Shown here piece by piece: positions 40,796-52,222 of a stretch of 64,000 nucleotides of DNA. Within the stretch, counting starts at the first letter, position 1; the number at the start of each line of letters is the position of its first letter. This DNA is from Knufia peltigerae (lineage: Eukaryota; Ascomycota; Eurotiomycetes; Chaetothyriales; Trichomeriaceae): assembly GCA_030247855.1 (NCBI GenBank), contig JAPDRN010000043.1, positions 124,001 through 188,000 of the forward strand, read 5' to 3'. The notes beneath the pieces were generated by a model that worked only from the letters and a program-made list of their open reading frames with translations, was not told the DNA's origin and made no database searches. The position numbers and the translations under genes were made by a program.

Positions 40796-43513
40796 TCATT
40801 CCTGGCTCTCCTGGCTAGCGATCCTTCCCAAATATCCCAGTAAAAAGGCCTTGTTTTCTGCTCCAGTCTGCCGTTTCTCGTTGGTTACACGATTAGTAAC
40901 CGGTCCACTGGTGATCGAGGCCAGACTCCCAACTCGTGATGTACGGGTTGATATGGGTTCGACACCAGGCGGCAAGATCTCGCCATTAGATGTCATGAGC
41001 TGACTAGTTGATAATGGTGACACTACGCCTGACCCAGATGGGACTGCATATGCCTTAGGCGTGGTGTCTACACCACCACCGAAGAGCGATAGCAACGCTT
41101 GCTTCTGAGCACTGGGATGCGAGGATTGTCGACTCAAAGGCTGCCTTTCTTGAAGACTCGAGGAATCAGGGATCGGTGGAGATGAGATGGCGTTGGTCTG
41201 GATTTCCTGCTCGACTCTGGTCCCATTCGCACTTGACTCTGGCTCAGATGAATCTGCTGTTTGAGGTCGACGCAGTATCTGCGGTTGAAATGGCCTGTTA
41301 GAGGGCTTCTGTGACACCTTCTCCTTGGCTGCTCTCTTCGGCGGTGGCTTCATGCTGCGAGGAGACCGCGGTGGTGTAAACTGTTGATGAGCCTCATCTG
41401 ATCGTGTCAGGATCTTCATCGGCGTTGGCTGATTGGGATCATATAGTGTCCTATGGGACGTGAGTGGAGTTCGTCCCATATCGCTTGACATTTGCCTGCT
41501 TGCTCTAGAGATGGCCTCGAACTCGGGTTGATTTAGCGGCCCGTTGATGGTAGCTGAAGTTTCGCCTTCTTTAATAAACTTCTGCTTCATAGATCTTGCT
41601 TGCACTTGCCCCTCTTGATGGTCCTTCCTGAGAAGCGACAGAAGCAGTTCGTTCTTGTTATCGTCCGTTTTCTGTCGGGATGACGACTTCGTGTGAGTAG
41701 CAGCCAGTTCAACAGGGACTTGACTTGGGGGTTTCTCTTCTACAGCCTGTCCTGGTTGATCAGGCCTCGTAAAGAGGTCCAACAGAGATGTCTTATCCGC
41801 CTTGGCGGGATGAGCGCTCGGCGGAGTGGCGAGGTTTTGATGTTTAACCCTCTGTTCGAAGCTGTGCTCAAAGCCGTGGCCTGTTTTTGATCGCTCCAAG
41901 TTCAGATCCTGCGTACGATTCGCCAAATTGGCCAAGTCCTTTCCTGTCGTAGCTTGAATTTGTGGACTGGCTTTCGCGAGGGATCCTCCGCCAGTGAGAA
42001 GCTCTAGCAATCCTTTCTTCGACGGCACGGGTGGGGGAGGAGCCATGTTGCCCGTTCCTTTGAAGACATCCAACAATGCTTTTGTATGGTTCGTGAGCTT
42101 CGGTAACGCACTTGCTGGAGGAACGATAGGTTGCCGAGATTTGTTGTTCCCTTGCAGCGCGAATTGTGGGTCACCAGTCCGTTGATATGGTGCGCTCTGT
42201 AATTGTGGTGGTTGCCACTGCGTGGTCTTGGGTATTGTGGTGCTATCCTGTGTAGGCTGGGATACAGGTGGCTGGAATGGTGGAGGAGGTCGATTTTGAT
42301 TCATCTGAGGCTGGCGTACATGAGATACATGTGGCGATTGCTGAGACGGTGGCGCCGTGGTTATTTGTTCGAATGGTGTCTGAGGTATAGGACGGCTCTG
42401 TCCTTGCGGCGGGTTGCGTAACAGGGCGAGGAGAGCGTTCGACTTTTGAGCATCAACATGCTGCATGTGGCTAGCCTGTGGGACTTCTTGTTGGGTAGGC
42501 TGTCCGGTTCCGATATTGAGCATTTGTTTCAAGTGTGATGTAGGATCAAATTTGTCTGCCGCAGTGACTTCGGGAAGGTCGCTCACTGTATGCAATGGTA
42601 GAGGTAAGTTTGCGCCGACGTCATGCATGTCTTGATCATCCTCAGTTGTAATCTCCTCGGGCACCATCGGTGGTGCCGCCAGATGGGAACTGTATCTGTT
42701 TTCCTTCTTTCGCTGTTGGGCGATCCATTTCTTGAGAGGGTTCAAGAAGGGTGCCACCATGTAGAATTTGTTGGCATTCATCGTTGGCTGATCTGTGCCG
42801 CTGCCTTCGTGCTGACGATTTTTCTTCAGAGTGGGCAGATCCGTCAATTTATACCATTCGATCTTGCTGATCTCTTTTCGAGTTTTGGGTTCAAAATGAA
42901 CGTCCTTCGGTACGCCACGAAAGACGTACAGCCTCATATGCTGTTCTCGCATGGTAACCTCAATATATTTCATATCCTTTTCATCTTTAACCAAACCTGC
43001 TGCACGGATGTCAAAGCCCGTTTCTTCGTAGACTTCGCGCACCGCGCAATCCAGATCGTTCTCGTCCTTGTTGATTTTTCCTCTGGGGAAGCTCCAATTG
43101 GCACCCTTTTTCCAGCCTTTGACAAGGACTACCTCATCCATAGCCTCGTTCAACATGATGGCGCCGCGGACTGGCACCCTTGATTTGTAGGCCAGGAATT
43201 CCGCAAAGGCGGTCGTATGGTGTTGAGCAGACCATTGTGAAAACAGCGGACAATGTTGAAATATCCGTAGGCTAAAGGCGCGTAGCGAAAGAGAAGGGAG
43301 TGACGGATCAAGGGGACGAATGAAGTCTTCGTAGAACCATTGTGCCTCCTCGACTTGGAAGCATATTCGCTCTACGGACTGGAGCTCTTCCGGGGGCAAG
43401 TTGATGATGAATCGGACACAAAGGTCATCTAGCCCTGGACGCGACTAAAGTCAGCACCGAAAAGACGAGCTTCGGGCGTGAAATGCAGTGCACTTACAAT
43501 CCTCCAGTTGCAT
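40796..43513 (-). CDS. dcp2: mRNA decapping enzyme Dcp2
   Basis: Catalytic subunit of the mRNA decapping complex, which removes the m7G cap before 5'-3' decay in the cytoplasm and P-bodies. Exon 1 is only 16 nt (43513-43498). After a 63-nt intron, exon 2 (43434-40796) completes 884 residues. The join restores the family start MQLEDWLDDLCVRFIINLP. The regulatory helical domain (VERICFQVEEAQWFYEDFIR) comes first. It is followed by the Nudix domain (about residues 91-240) with the Nudix box around 124-146, including REVYEETGF. The rest is a long Gln/Pro/Ser-rich disordered tail with repeated short leucine motifs (LLSLL, LLDLF, LLELL, ALLSLF) of the kind that bind Edc3 and Pat1. It ends in LLGYLGRI. 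Confidence 0.94.
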
Positions 43514-44129
43514 TTCTCGCTGTTGTGTCGATGTGGCAGTCTGTAATCATTTCCACAGGCAGTCGGTTCCGTGATTGTATGCCGTATCGAGAATTGTAAG
43601 AGCAAGGGATAGCAATGTGCACTGCCACCTTTTTAGGTAGATCTAGATCAGCGCCCGAGTTGCTGGTGTTTTGGACGCAGATGAGTCTGTGGGGTAGAGG
43701 TGAGAGTTGGCCAGTCGTGTCTGTTGTGCTTGAGTAACGAAAGTTGGGCAACGTGTGGCGGTGTCTGTGGCGGTGCATCTTCCCAATGTGTCTGTGGCTG
43801 AAATGTCTCGAGTTAGTGAACATGCAGGGGCCGCAGGATGACGACAACCGCGCGCAAAAGTTGACTGTTTCATGGGACTTCAAGCAAGATTTCAGTGTCA
43901 ACCACGACGCCTGAGTCGTCGACAGCCAGCCGATCTTCTGCGAGCCAAGCTGACCGTGACTTGCTTAGCTTTCTTTGTTTGAAGGCTATTCCCGTTCACC
44001 AACGCATCGTGACATAAAGTTCCCAATCCCTTTGTTACTGTTCCAAACGCCATCTTATATCTTTACAACGGACCCTCGTTTTGCACCGTGCGCTTCTTCC
44101 ATCCTATCTCAAACCCCATCGCTTGCACC
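43514..44129. promoter_or_regulatory. divergent promoter, dcp2 / DUF4112 gene
   Basis: A 616-bp head-to-head region. A minus-strand open frame running through it overlaps the dcp2 start in another frame and shows no family features. Confidence 0.5.
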
Positions 44130-44961
44130 ATGACTTCCTACGCTGCGAAGCTTGTAGCCAGAAGGTTCTTCAAAGAAAATGTCGCCAATTCGCAGGGCCA
44201 GGAGGTGAGATCTACTTCTTACGGTGAATGTCGTCATTCCTAACTCCAAGTTTACAGGATCCATACTTCGAGACAATCCCGGCAACCAGACTCGGGGGAC
44301 TGTACAAGACCACCAAGAAGCGAAAGCGTGCGCTTCCACCTGGTTTGACTTCACAAGAGGAGAAGATCCTCACCAAAGCCAAAAGAAGAGCGTACAGCGT
44401 CGACCTTTCGCTCGGCAATTTTTGCGGAACTAGATTTGGTTGGGGAGCAGTGATCGGGATAATTCCAGCGTACGTTGCGAGTACTCGATTCATGTTGTGC
44501 AATTAAGACTAATTTGAGGCAGAATCGGTGATTTCGCCGACCTTTTGTTGGCCTTCATGGTCTACCGTACCTGCTGCTCGGTTGAGCCCGAGTTGCCCTC
44601 CTCGGTCAAAGCACACATGAGATTCAATATGGCCCTTGACTTCGCAATCGGTCTGATCCCTTTTATTGGAGATATTGCAGATGCCGTGTATAAGTGCAAC
44701 ACCAGGAATGTGGTTTTGCTGGAGAAAGTTCTGCGCGACCGCGGTGCTAAGAGGATTAAGGGTACTCCGCAAGCCAATGCTGCGGACCCGAGCTTGCCAG
44801 ACGAATTCGATTATCAGGGCGAAGAGAGACGCTTGAATGAACAGAATGGCCCTCCTCCACGGTATACATCGCGACGCGAGTCCCGCCGATCTCGCAGAGA
44901 TCGCCGTGATGTTGAGCGAGGAGAAGGCGTTACACCCCCAGTGCCAGCTCGCACGCGCTGA
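44130..44961 (+). CDS. DUF4112 membrane protein
   Basis: Small integral membrane protein of 241 residues, family DUF4112, function unknown. Three exons were deduced: 44130-44204, 44258-44469 and 44523-44961. Both introns are 53 nt and phases agree. The second join restores the duplicated motif of the family, IGIIPAIGDFAD followed later by IGLIPFIGDIAD. Each copy sits in a hydrophobic segment, so two membrane hairpins are likely. The N-terminus has DPYFETIPATRLGGLYKTTK, also typical. The C-terminal 60 residues are charged and Arg-rich (SRRESRRSRRDRRD) and probably cytosolic. The gene converges on ncs2 with a 170-bp gap. Confidence 0.88.
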
Positions 44962-45131
44962 TGCGAGATTGTTTCGGTCGAACTTGCCAGCGGAGGATTT
45001 AGTACGCTTCACTTTGTGTTGAGCCATAGATTCAATTGTATGCACATGCTTGTCGTGTCGTTTCCAAACGTCCTAGAATACATCCTCGAACTCCATATGC
45101 ACTGATTTGTAAATCTGTCGTGTCGCTATGA

Positions 45132-46379
45132 TCATGGTACCATGTCTTGCCTCATTCTCTCACATCCATAACATAGCCCAGAATTTCTGTTTAGAAGGCC
45201 CTGGGTGCCCATCACAGGCATGAGACAAACAGGGCAAGCTGTAGCATTGTCGGCTGGTCTCCTGGCTTCTAGTTTGCTTGCAGTGCGCACAACATTCGCC
45301 ATGATGCTGGGGTATTTCTCCCCTTGAGATGTGATATAAGTGTTGAGGAGGCTGTCGATTGCAGTGCTACGTATGTTGGTGGGCTGTCCAACCGGGATGT
45401 CTTGTTCGACTGTAGTTTCGAGTATTGGCTCTGATGACGCTCGAGCATATGTCTGTAGTTCAGCTTTGAAGAGATCACGGAGTGGATAATTGAAGTCGAC
45501 TCCTTGCAATGTTTGTCCATCAGCGATCGAAGAAGAAACAGACCCACCTCGTCCTTTCGCAACATCAGCCAGTGCCAATGCCGCCAAACGGGTGTCTGAA
45601 TGACCCCATAAGACGTTTTCACAACCTTGGTCCCTAGCAACAGCCACAAGAAGGCGCTTGAGCAGGATTGACTGCACATCCGATGCTGCAGTTGCAGACG
45701 TGCTGCAATGCATGATACGAAGGAAGAAATTCTGGTCTGCTTCACCATCGTGGCGCACAATTCCAAGCTCTTTCAAATCCCGCTCCACCTGGTGGTCGAG
45801 CCGCAAAACTTCGTGCAGATCAAGTAGAGGCAGAAAAGTCTGCGTGGCGAACCTTCCAGCCAAAGCTTCATAGTCACTTTTGATGGACCGTGAATCCAGT
45901 TCGTCAGGCAGGACGACTCGAGCCACAACAATGTCATACGTTGTCTTGTTGCGATTTGCAATCTGCTTCTGTAACTGAAAGTCAAGCACTTGTAGCAGAA
46001 CGAGCGATGACAGCCCGCCAGACAAAGGTAGAAACAAGCGGCGTTTCTGTTCTCCAGGCAAGTTCTTGAGGCCATAGGATCCCATACGCTTTAAGATTTT
46101 CGAGTGCACATAGGAGGTGAAACAGACGCTACACAGCCGCCTATTTCTGATGGTCAGCGTCGCCTCGCGCTCGCGGCAGTCGACGCAAGGGTTGGCCGTC
46201 ATCTTTGGTCGAGATTTTGCTTGGGCTCGATAAACATTCTCTCTAGAAAACGTGATTACAAAAGAGCCTTCGATACGGCTGTAGTCTTGTGCTGCCGAAG
46301 CTTGGCATGCAAGCCGAGTTTGCGCTTGGGCCATCGTTTCACGTAGGCCGATTTCGAGATAACCCAATAAGACATGCAT
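45132..46379 (-). CDS. ncs2: cytoplasmic tRNA 2-thiolation protein Ncs2/Ctu2
   Basis: Partner of Ncs6/Ctu1 in thiolation of the wobble uridine (mcm5s2U) of tRNA-Lys, -Glu and -Gln. It has an N-terminal zinc-binding region (CVDCREREA, LCSVCFTSY) and a PP-loop-type block FLPLSGGLSSLVLL. Further family features are NVLWGHSDTRLAA and a C-terminal cysteine pair (CPVCLMP, CYGCERM). The open frame from ATG 46379 gives 415 residues. About 60 residues before MTANPCVDC exceed what I expect for the family. The true start may be ATG 46202, or an upstream exon may be missed. Confidence 0.9.
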   Translation of the reverse strand: MHVLLGYLEIGLRETMAQAQTRLACQASAAQDYSRIEGSFVITFSRENVYRAQAKSRPKMTANPCVDCREREATLTIRNRRLCSVCFTSYVHSKILKRMGSYGLKNLPGEQKRRLFLPLSGGLSSLVLLQVLDFQLQKQIANRNKTTYDIVVARVVLPDELDSRSIKSDYEALAGRFATQTFLPLLDLHEVLRLDHQVERDLKELGIVRHDGEADQNFFLRIMHCSTSATAASDVQSILLKRLLVAVARDQGCENVLWGHSDTRLAALALADVAKGRGGSVSSSIADGQTLQGVDFNYPLRDLFKAELQTYARASSEPILETTVEQDIPVGQPTNIRSTAIDSLLNTYITSQGEKYPSIMANVVRTASKLEARRPADNATACPVCLMPVMGTQGLLNRNSGLCYGCERMRQDMVP

Positions 46380-46940
46380 GATCGCCTCAAAATGCCACCT
46401 TTTGCTTCTGTCAAGCCAGCTTATGCCTCTAACTCTTCCCTGGAATCTATAGCCGATTAGCGGTCATGTGGCTGCGACCATCTTTGAGGACGGTGCCTAG
46501 CCTCACTAACGAGGTGCCTAATTGTATTTGAACGGAGTACTACGAGCTACCCTCCCTAAGCCCTGTGGAAGTCGCGTCCAATTGGGTCTGAATGGCGGCT
46601 GCCCTCAATGACGTCTATCTACCTGCCATCTGATGGGCCGCCTGCACCTTCAACTGAATCAAGTACTTGACCTTCGGAAGCACAACACTTACTCTACATA
46701 ATGATAAAACCGAATCCTTGCTTTTCATTATTGCCTGACCCTTTCAGCACGTAAAACAACGCCTTTCGATTTGACGTGAATAGTGCTCATTCGTCCCAGA
46801 GCACATTCCATTGAAAAACAACACCTATCGCCCAACCCTACTCCTCTCTGCCTAACAGTGCATTCTTCCCAGAACCGACCTACGGTTACGACCATTGTTG
46901 ACCCCATCTTGCAAACAGCGAGCGATCTCAACGAAAAATC
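46380..46940. promoter_or_regulatory. divergent promoter, ncs2 / small repeat protein
   Basis: A 561-bp head-to-head region without coding signal. The near-match AACGGAGTAC at 46531-46540 resembles the recurrent intergenic motif. Confidence 0.45.
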
Positions 46941-47435
46941 ATGGCTGGCAGCTCAGCGCAGTCTGGAGTTGAGCCAGTCTCTGGCCTGCAAGGTTCGGGG
47001 ACAGTGACTGACCCTTACGATCAAGGAAATGCCGATGATATTGTTACATCTGGCTCGGAGCCTCCGTCAGGTATACAAGGAAAAGGCACTGCGACAGAGC
47101 CCTACGATGGTGGGAATGCACCAGGTATGCTCCAAACACCAGTTGGTTCAAACCATGCTGATTGCTCTTGTGCAGAGAACCCAACCGTTTCTGTGTCCGA
47201 TACATCATCCGGTGCGGAAGCCTCCACGACAGTCACATCTGGAAAGGGTGCAAGCGAGCGAGGTCGAAGTGGCCTGACTGCACCAGCTAGGAACAAAGTA
47301 GTTGAAAGGGAATTGAGTCCTGGCTGCCTCGATGACGGAACGCATGTTCAGACAAGCGGCGACCGTGGACAAACATATGAACCCAGCAAGATGAGCAGAC
47401 TGAAGGGCAAACTGACACAGTTCGGAAAACATTAG
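46941..47435 (+). CDS. small disordered protein with two tandem repeats
   Basis: Polar protein of 147 residues after removal of a 51-nt stop-free intron (47125-47175; donor GTATGC, acceptor TGTGCAG). The unspliced frame would be 164 residues. The first half contains two copies of a roughly 26-residue unit: SGVEPVSGLQGSGTVTDPYD and SGSEPPSGIQGKGTATEPYD, each followed by a Gly-Asn turn. I recall similar EPxSGxQGxGTxxEPYDxGN units in other fungal proteins of unknown function. The rest is Ser/Thr/Gly-rich with a basic end (MSRLKGKLTQFGKH). No signal peptide or membrane segment is present. Its role is unknown. Confidence 0.75.
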   Translation: MAGSSAQSGVEPVSGLQGSGTVTDPYDQGNADDIVTSGSEPPSGIQGKGTATEPYDGGNAPGMLQTPVGSNHADCSCAENPTVSVSDTSSGAEASTTVTSGKGASERGRSGLTAPARNKVVERELSPGCLDDGTHVQTSGDRGQTYEPSKMSRLKGKLTQFGKH

Positions 47436-48486
47436 AGATGGAGAAGGTGGTGGAGAGACTGTGACACAGAAGACTCAATAGGGAGGACTCACCACATTTA
47501 GCTGCCCATGTATAGATGATCACAACACTGTTAAGGAGTACTGTCGGCTCATATTAAGATGAATTGTTGTTTCCTTGATCTAGCAAGAAATCCATCATTC
47601 TCCGTTCCATTCGCGAGGACCAAAGGCGTTGGGCATGCAAGAGAGTCTGTATATCGAGGTATAAAGCAACGCTGGGAGTGGCGCATATCTGCGCCTGAAA
47701 GCTAAGTATTGCAGATTAGTTACGAAGGCCAAAAGTCAGTAAGCCAAATGCTCCTATCTGACCATAGAACAAGAGGTAAATGTGTCGCTTAGTTATAATG
47801 CAGCCGTATGATCTGATAGTCACTGGTGAACAAGATTTAAACTAATTTATTCCGATCTATCCGTACATCAAAAAATTAAACCTAGCCAAAGTTGGAAGAA
47901 TCCAGATCATACACGACCGTGCAGGGAGTCAAATCTGAACAGACATAGACACGAATGTATGGACGTTCCCATCTCGTTTGGCTGAGATAAGGATATACAA
48001 ATAAGAATGAAAGGGACAAAAGCACCTGGTGACATCGCATATCTATTTTCATCAGCGATAGAGGGGCAGCGTACACCGTACAACAACAACACCCAACAGC
48101 AGCGGGGAATGAAGGTGTCACCCGTGGAGCACTCGCATCATCCACGCTTGTTTGGAATGATCCTCTTCTCTAATCTACGGCAAGGTAAATAGCCATATGG
48201 CTGTTCTCCGACGACAAACCCTGATAACATGCAATCATGATTATTATCTCTACGAACTTCGCATATGCACCTGGTCCTCAGTAACTTCTTGTCAGCCACT
48301 GTAGCGGTCTTTACACCTTCCACTTTCATAACGTTGCTGATTGTGAGTCTTGGACGAATAACAAGCTCCTGGCTTCGGACAACTCATTACTCAACAATCT
48401 GTGTTATCAGGGCTCAATCGATAGCACCACTTTCGAACACCATAAGCTTTTTCGTCTTTTGAAGTTGTAAAGCTGGGTATTGCAAG
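47436..48486. other. intergenic, upstream of SDR gene
   Basis: A 1.05-kb stretch without a recognisable gene. Small open frames on both strands look like shadows of nothing known. Confidence 0.5.
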
Positions 48487-49630
48487 ATGTCTACAGATAT
48501 TGGCAAGATCGAGGCGGGGAGCCTTTTCAACGTCAATGGCCTCGTTGCTGTAATCACAGGAGGTGGATCGGGTGAGTGCTGCTGGTCACAGGATTTTCTT
48601 CTCTGTGACATGCCAGCCTATCTCCTGCGAATGTGCTGATATATGCAGGCCTGGGTCGAATGATGGCGAGGGCACTCGCTGCCAATGGCGCCTCGAAAGT
48701 GTTCATTATCGGCCGCCGTGAAGCGTCGCTGAAGGAGACCGCAGACTCCGTCCCCGGCGGCAAGATCATACCACTGGTTGGCGATGTTACGTCGAAGCCA
48801 TCACTACAACAATGTGTCGACAAAGTCAAAGCCGAGGTCGATGCTATTGATGTTCTTGTGGCCAACTCTGGCATATCAGGACCTTCAGTGCCTAGTGTCG
48901 ACTCAAATCGACAACCCATCGGCATTGAACAGTTGGCAAAGAACATGTGGGCTCCTGAACCCGAGGATGTCAACACCACATACGGTGTCAACATTACCGG
49001 CGTCCATTTTACAATCGCCGCCTTTCTACCACTTCTCGACGCCGCAAACAAAAAGCGACCGCAACCACCAACAGAAGAAAACTTCAAGCCGCGGCCACAG
49101 ATCATCACGACAAGCTCCATTGGAGGATACAGTCGTCAGCCTTTGGGCAATCTCTCCTATGTAAGTTGATCCCAAGTGCGTAAACGTGCATTGAACTCGC
49201 CAACCCCGTACCAATCGAGATGATCTCCCAGACCATGCCTCTATTTGTTACCTCTCTGTTACACTTACACTTCTCTTGATCTAGTACAATTATTGACTCC
49301 GTTCAGGGGCCTAGTAAGGCAGCCGTCAGACACCTGAGCAAACAACTTTCCACCCTACTTGTTAGCTACGACATCAGGGTGAATGTCATCGCGCCGGGAC
49401 TTTACCTTTCAGAAATGACCGAAGGCATGTACAAGTCGCTGGGCAAGTCCGAAACCCACAATGTCGAGGGTACCTTTAACAAGGAATGGATTCCTGCCAC
49501 GAGAAGCGGGGACGAGCAAGACATGGCTGGTGTCATCCTCTGGCTTTGCAGTCGAGCTGGAGCTTATATAAACGGATGCACAGTGGTGACAGATGGCGGA
49601 CGACTCGGGGTACTGCCATCGTCGTATTGA
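48487..49630 (+). CDS. short-chain dehydrogenase/reductase
   Basis: NAD(P)-dependent oxidoreductase of the classical SDR type, 306 residues. Three exons were deduced: 48487-48571, 48649-49160 and 49307-49630, all phases agreeing. The first join makes the cofactor motif TGGGSGLG. DVLVANSG corresponds to the NNAG block. The second join makes the catalytic YGPSK. IRVNVIAPGLY and the C-terminal YINGCTVVTDGGRLG complete the pattern. An insertion between the NNAG block and the active site (KRPQPPTEENFKPR) is common in fungal members. The substrate cannot be told from sequence. It is not in an evident biosynthetic cluster. Confidence 0.92.
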
Positions 49631-50653
49631 ACAGGCAAGATAGAATATGCTAGTGTCTCCTATATGTTTAGGTAGAGAGGACACATAGACGAGGCGAACA
49701 TAGAGCCAGCCAATGGCATTATTGCAAGGTTCAGATAACTGGCATGCGCTGTGACATTCAGTGAGCATTTCCCGTATGCCATTAATTGTGATTATGATTC
49801 TTTATGGAAAGACTGCGAGGGACAGATGTAAAGCCCTCGACTCTGCATCCCTACTACAGGGAAGCATCGTTGCAGTCCGAGATTGGAATTGGGTGGCGTG
49901 ACCATCTTCTCGAGAGTGCCGACATTGGATGTATCGGTAAGCGTGAAGAACTACAGCATCAACGTCCTGACATCCGGGGAGCGTGATGGCAATTTAAGGG
50001 TCACTTTTGGTGGTTGATGATTTACGATTGATTGTGTTGACCTGAAAACGGTCATAGTGCTGTTTGGAGCGACGGGAGAAATTTCTTCCCCTGAGCGGGA
50101 GAAATGCAGGAACAGGGCATCCGAATGACACCACCAGCCCATCAGTGGCTCAACGTCCCTCACCGCCCGCAGATCTGCCTCTTCCATTGGCTGGAGGCTG
50201 ATCTTGGGGCTACTAGGCTCACCAGGCGTCGTGCCACCGCCCCGACAGAGGCAGCCACCAGTTCCCCAGCGATGTCGGCACCACCCTAATTCTGCCATAT
50301 TATCTGAACACATGCAGACGAAATTTCTGGCTGCGACATTGTTTTAATACATAGCGCACCTCTGCTCCCGCCGCAATCACACACCTTCTCTCTGATCAAT
50401 CTCCCATATCTTCTGTCTTCTCTGCTTGCGAAACCATTTCCGACCACCTGACGGAAGTACAAACAGTGAAATACCCCTATCGTTGGTTGCGCCTCCACTT
50501 AGACAGTCACTATTTTGTTAGAAGACTCTTCTCGATCGTCCCCCACCTCACCGCCTCCTTTCACCGACGTGCGCACGAAAGCCCCTCGAAACCCAAAGAG
50601 AAAGATCGAGAACCGAGTGTCACGTCTTTGCTTTTACTCACAAAACATCCACA
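49631..50653. other. intergenic, promoter and leader of HMG-CoA synthase
   Basis: A 1.0-kb stretch without a gene. An inverted CCAAT box (ATTGG) occurs near 50187. The last ~250 bp are pyrimidine-rich and probably the 5' leader. No convincing sterol-response element was identified by eye. Confidence 0.5.
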
Positions 50654-52222
50654 ATGGCCACACGACCGCAGAATATTGGCATCAAGGCCATTGAGATCTA
50701 TTTTCCCAGCCAGGTATGAAAACATGACTAGGGCCGTTATTGCCACAGCCGGTATTGATGGTTCTGTAGTGCGTTGATCAGAGCGAGCTTGAGAAGTTCG
50801 ATGGCGTTGCGGCCGGGAAATACACCATTGGTCTGGGACAGACCAAAATGTCCTTTTGCGATGATAGAGAAGGTGAGTGTGTTGGTCTCATTCCTTCACT
50901 TCAATCTCTGACGGCGGCTCCAGATATCTATTCCATTGCTCTCACGACCCTCACAAGCCTGATCTCGAAATATGGCATCGACCTCAAGAATATTGGACGC
51001 CTTGAAGTCGGCACAGAGACCATGCTCGACAAGAGCAAGAGTGTAAAGTCCGTCTTGATGCAGTTGTTTGAAAAATCCGGGAACTTCAATGTCGAAGGAG
51101 TCGACGCCTACAATGCTTGCTAGTGAGTAATGTTGGGGTCTCAAGCCGGGTGTATCATTTCTGACAAGAAGCAGTGGCGGTACAAATGCGGTCTTCAACT
51201 CCGTTAACTGGATCGAGTCTTCAGCCTGGGACGGACGTGATGCCATGGTCGTTGCTGGCGACATTGCCCTCTACAAGAAGGGCAACGCTCGTCCAACCGG
51301 CGGTGCTGGCTGTGTTGCCATGTTGATCGGTCCAGATGCTCCTCTCGCGTTCGAGGCTGGTCTCCGAGGGTCATACATCACCCACGCCTACGACTTCTAC
51401 AAACCTGATCTCACCAGCGAGTATCCCTATGTTGATGGCCATTTCTCATTGAGATGCTACACAGAGGCCGTGGATGCTTGCTACAAGGCATACAATGCGC
51501 GAGAACGGGCACTGAAGGGCCAAGCCAACGGGGCTGCGGTCAACGGTCATGCTATCAATGGCAACGGAGCTCACAGCGAGGAGACCGAGAAAGCTCCCTT
51601 GGACAGATTCGACTACATGGCTTTCCATGCCCCGACTTGCAAACTTGTCTCCAAGTCATACGCTCGTCTCCTATACAACGACTTCTTGGAAGACCCAAGC
51701 CACGCACTCTTCAAGGAGGTTGCCCCTGAACTGCGAGACCTAGATTACCAAGCCTCCTTGACAGACAAAAATGTCGAAAAGACATTCATGGGCTTGACTA
51801 AGAAGCGATTTGCGGAACGTGTTCAACCAGGAATCGAGGTTGCGACCTTATGTGGAAACATGTACTGTGGCAGTGTGTATGGAGGTCTGGTCAGTCTGAT
51901 CAGCAATATCGCGCCTAAGTCGATGCAAGGTAAACGGATAGGTGTCTTCAGCTATGGCAGTGGTCTAGCCAGTTCCATGTTCAGTTTGAAAGCCGTTGGC
52001 GATACAACTGAGATGGCGCAGAAGCTAAATCTGCAAGAACGACTGAACGCCCGCCGTGTTGTGGCCCCCGAGGTTTATGACGAACTGTGCATGCTCCGAG
52101 AAAAGGCTCACCTGAAGAAGGATTTCAAACCAGCGGGCAAGGTCGAGGATCTGGTCCCAGGAACATATTACCTCACTGAGGTCGATGACATGTTCCGCCG
52201 CAAATACGAGATCAAAGCATGA
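50654..52222 (+). CDS. erg13: hydroxymethylglutaryl-CoA synthase
   Basis: Condenses acetyl-CoA with acetoacetyl-CoA to HMG-CoA, feeding ergosterol and other isoprenoids. Four exons were deduced: 50654-50713, 50770-50872, 50924-51122 and 51175-52222, giving 469 residues. The joins restore IYFPSQCVDQSELEKFDG, SFCDDREDIYSIALTTL and the active-site block GVDAYNACYGGTNAVFN with nucleophile Cys120. Further family blocks are YDFYKPDLTSEYPYVDG, the HAPTCKLV histidine segment, and GVFSYGSGLASSMFS. A Gly/Asn-rich insert (ANGAAVNGHAINGNGAHSEE) interrupts the middle and is variable in fungi. The C-terminus YYLTEVDDMFRRKYE is typical. There is no membrane anchor; it is probably cytosolic. Confidence 0.95.

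Noticed and set aside
40945..40965. GGTTCGACACC resembling a tRNA B box
   Set aside because: It lies inside the dcp2 coding region and no cloverleaf can be formed around it.
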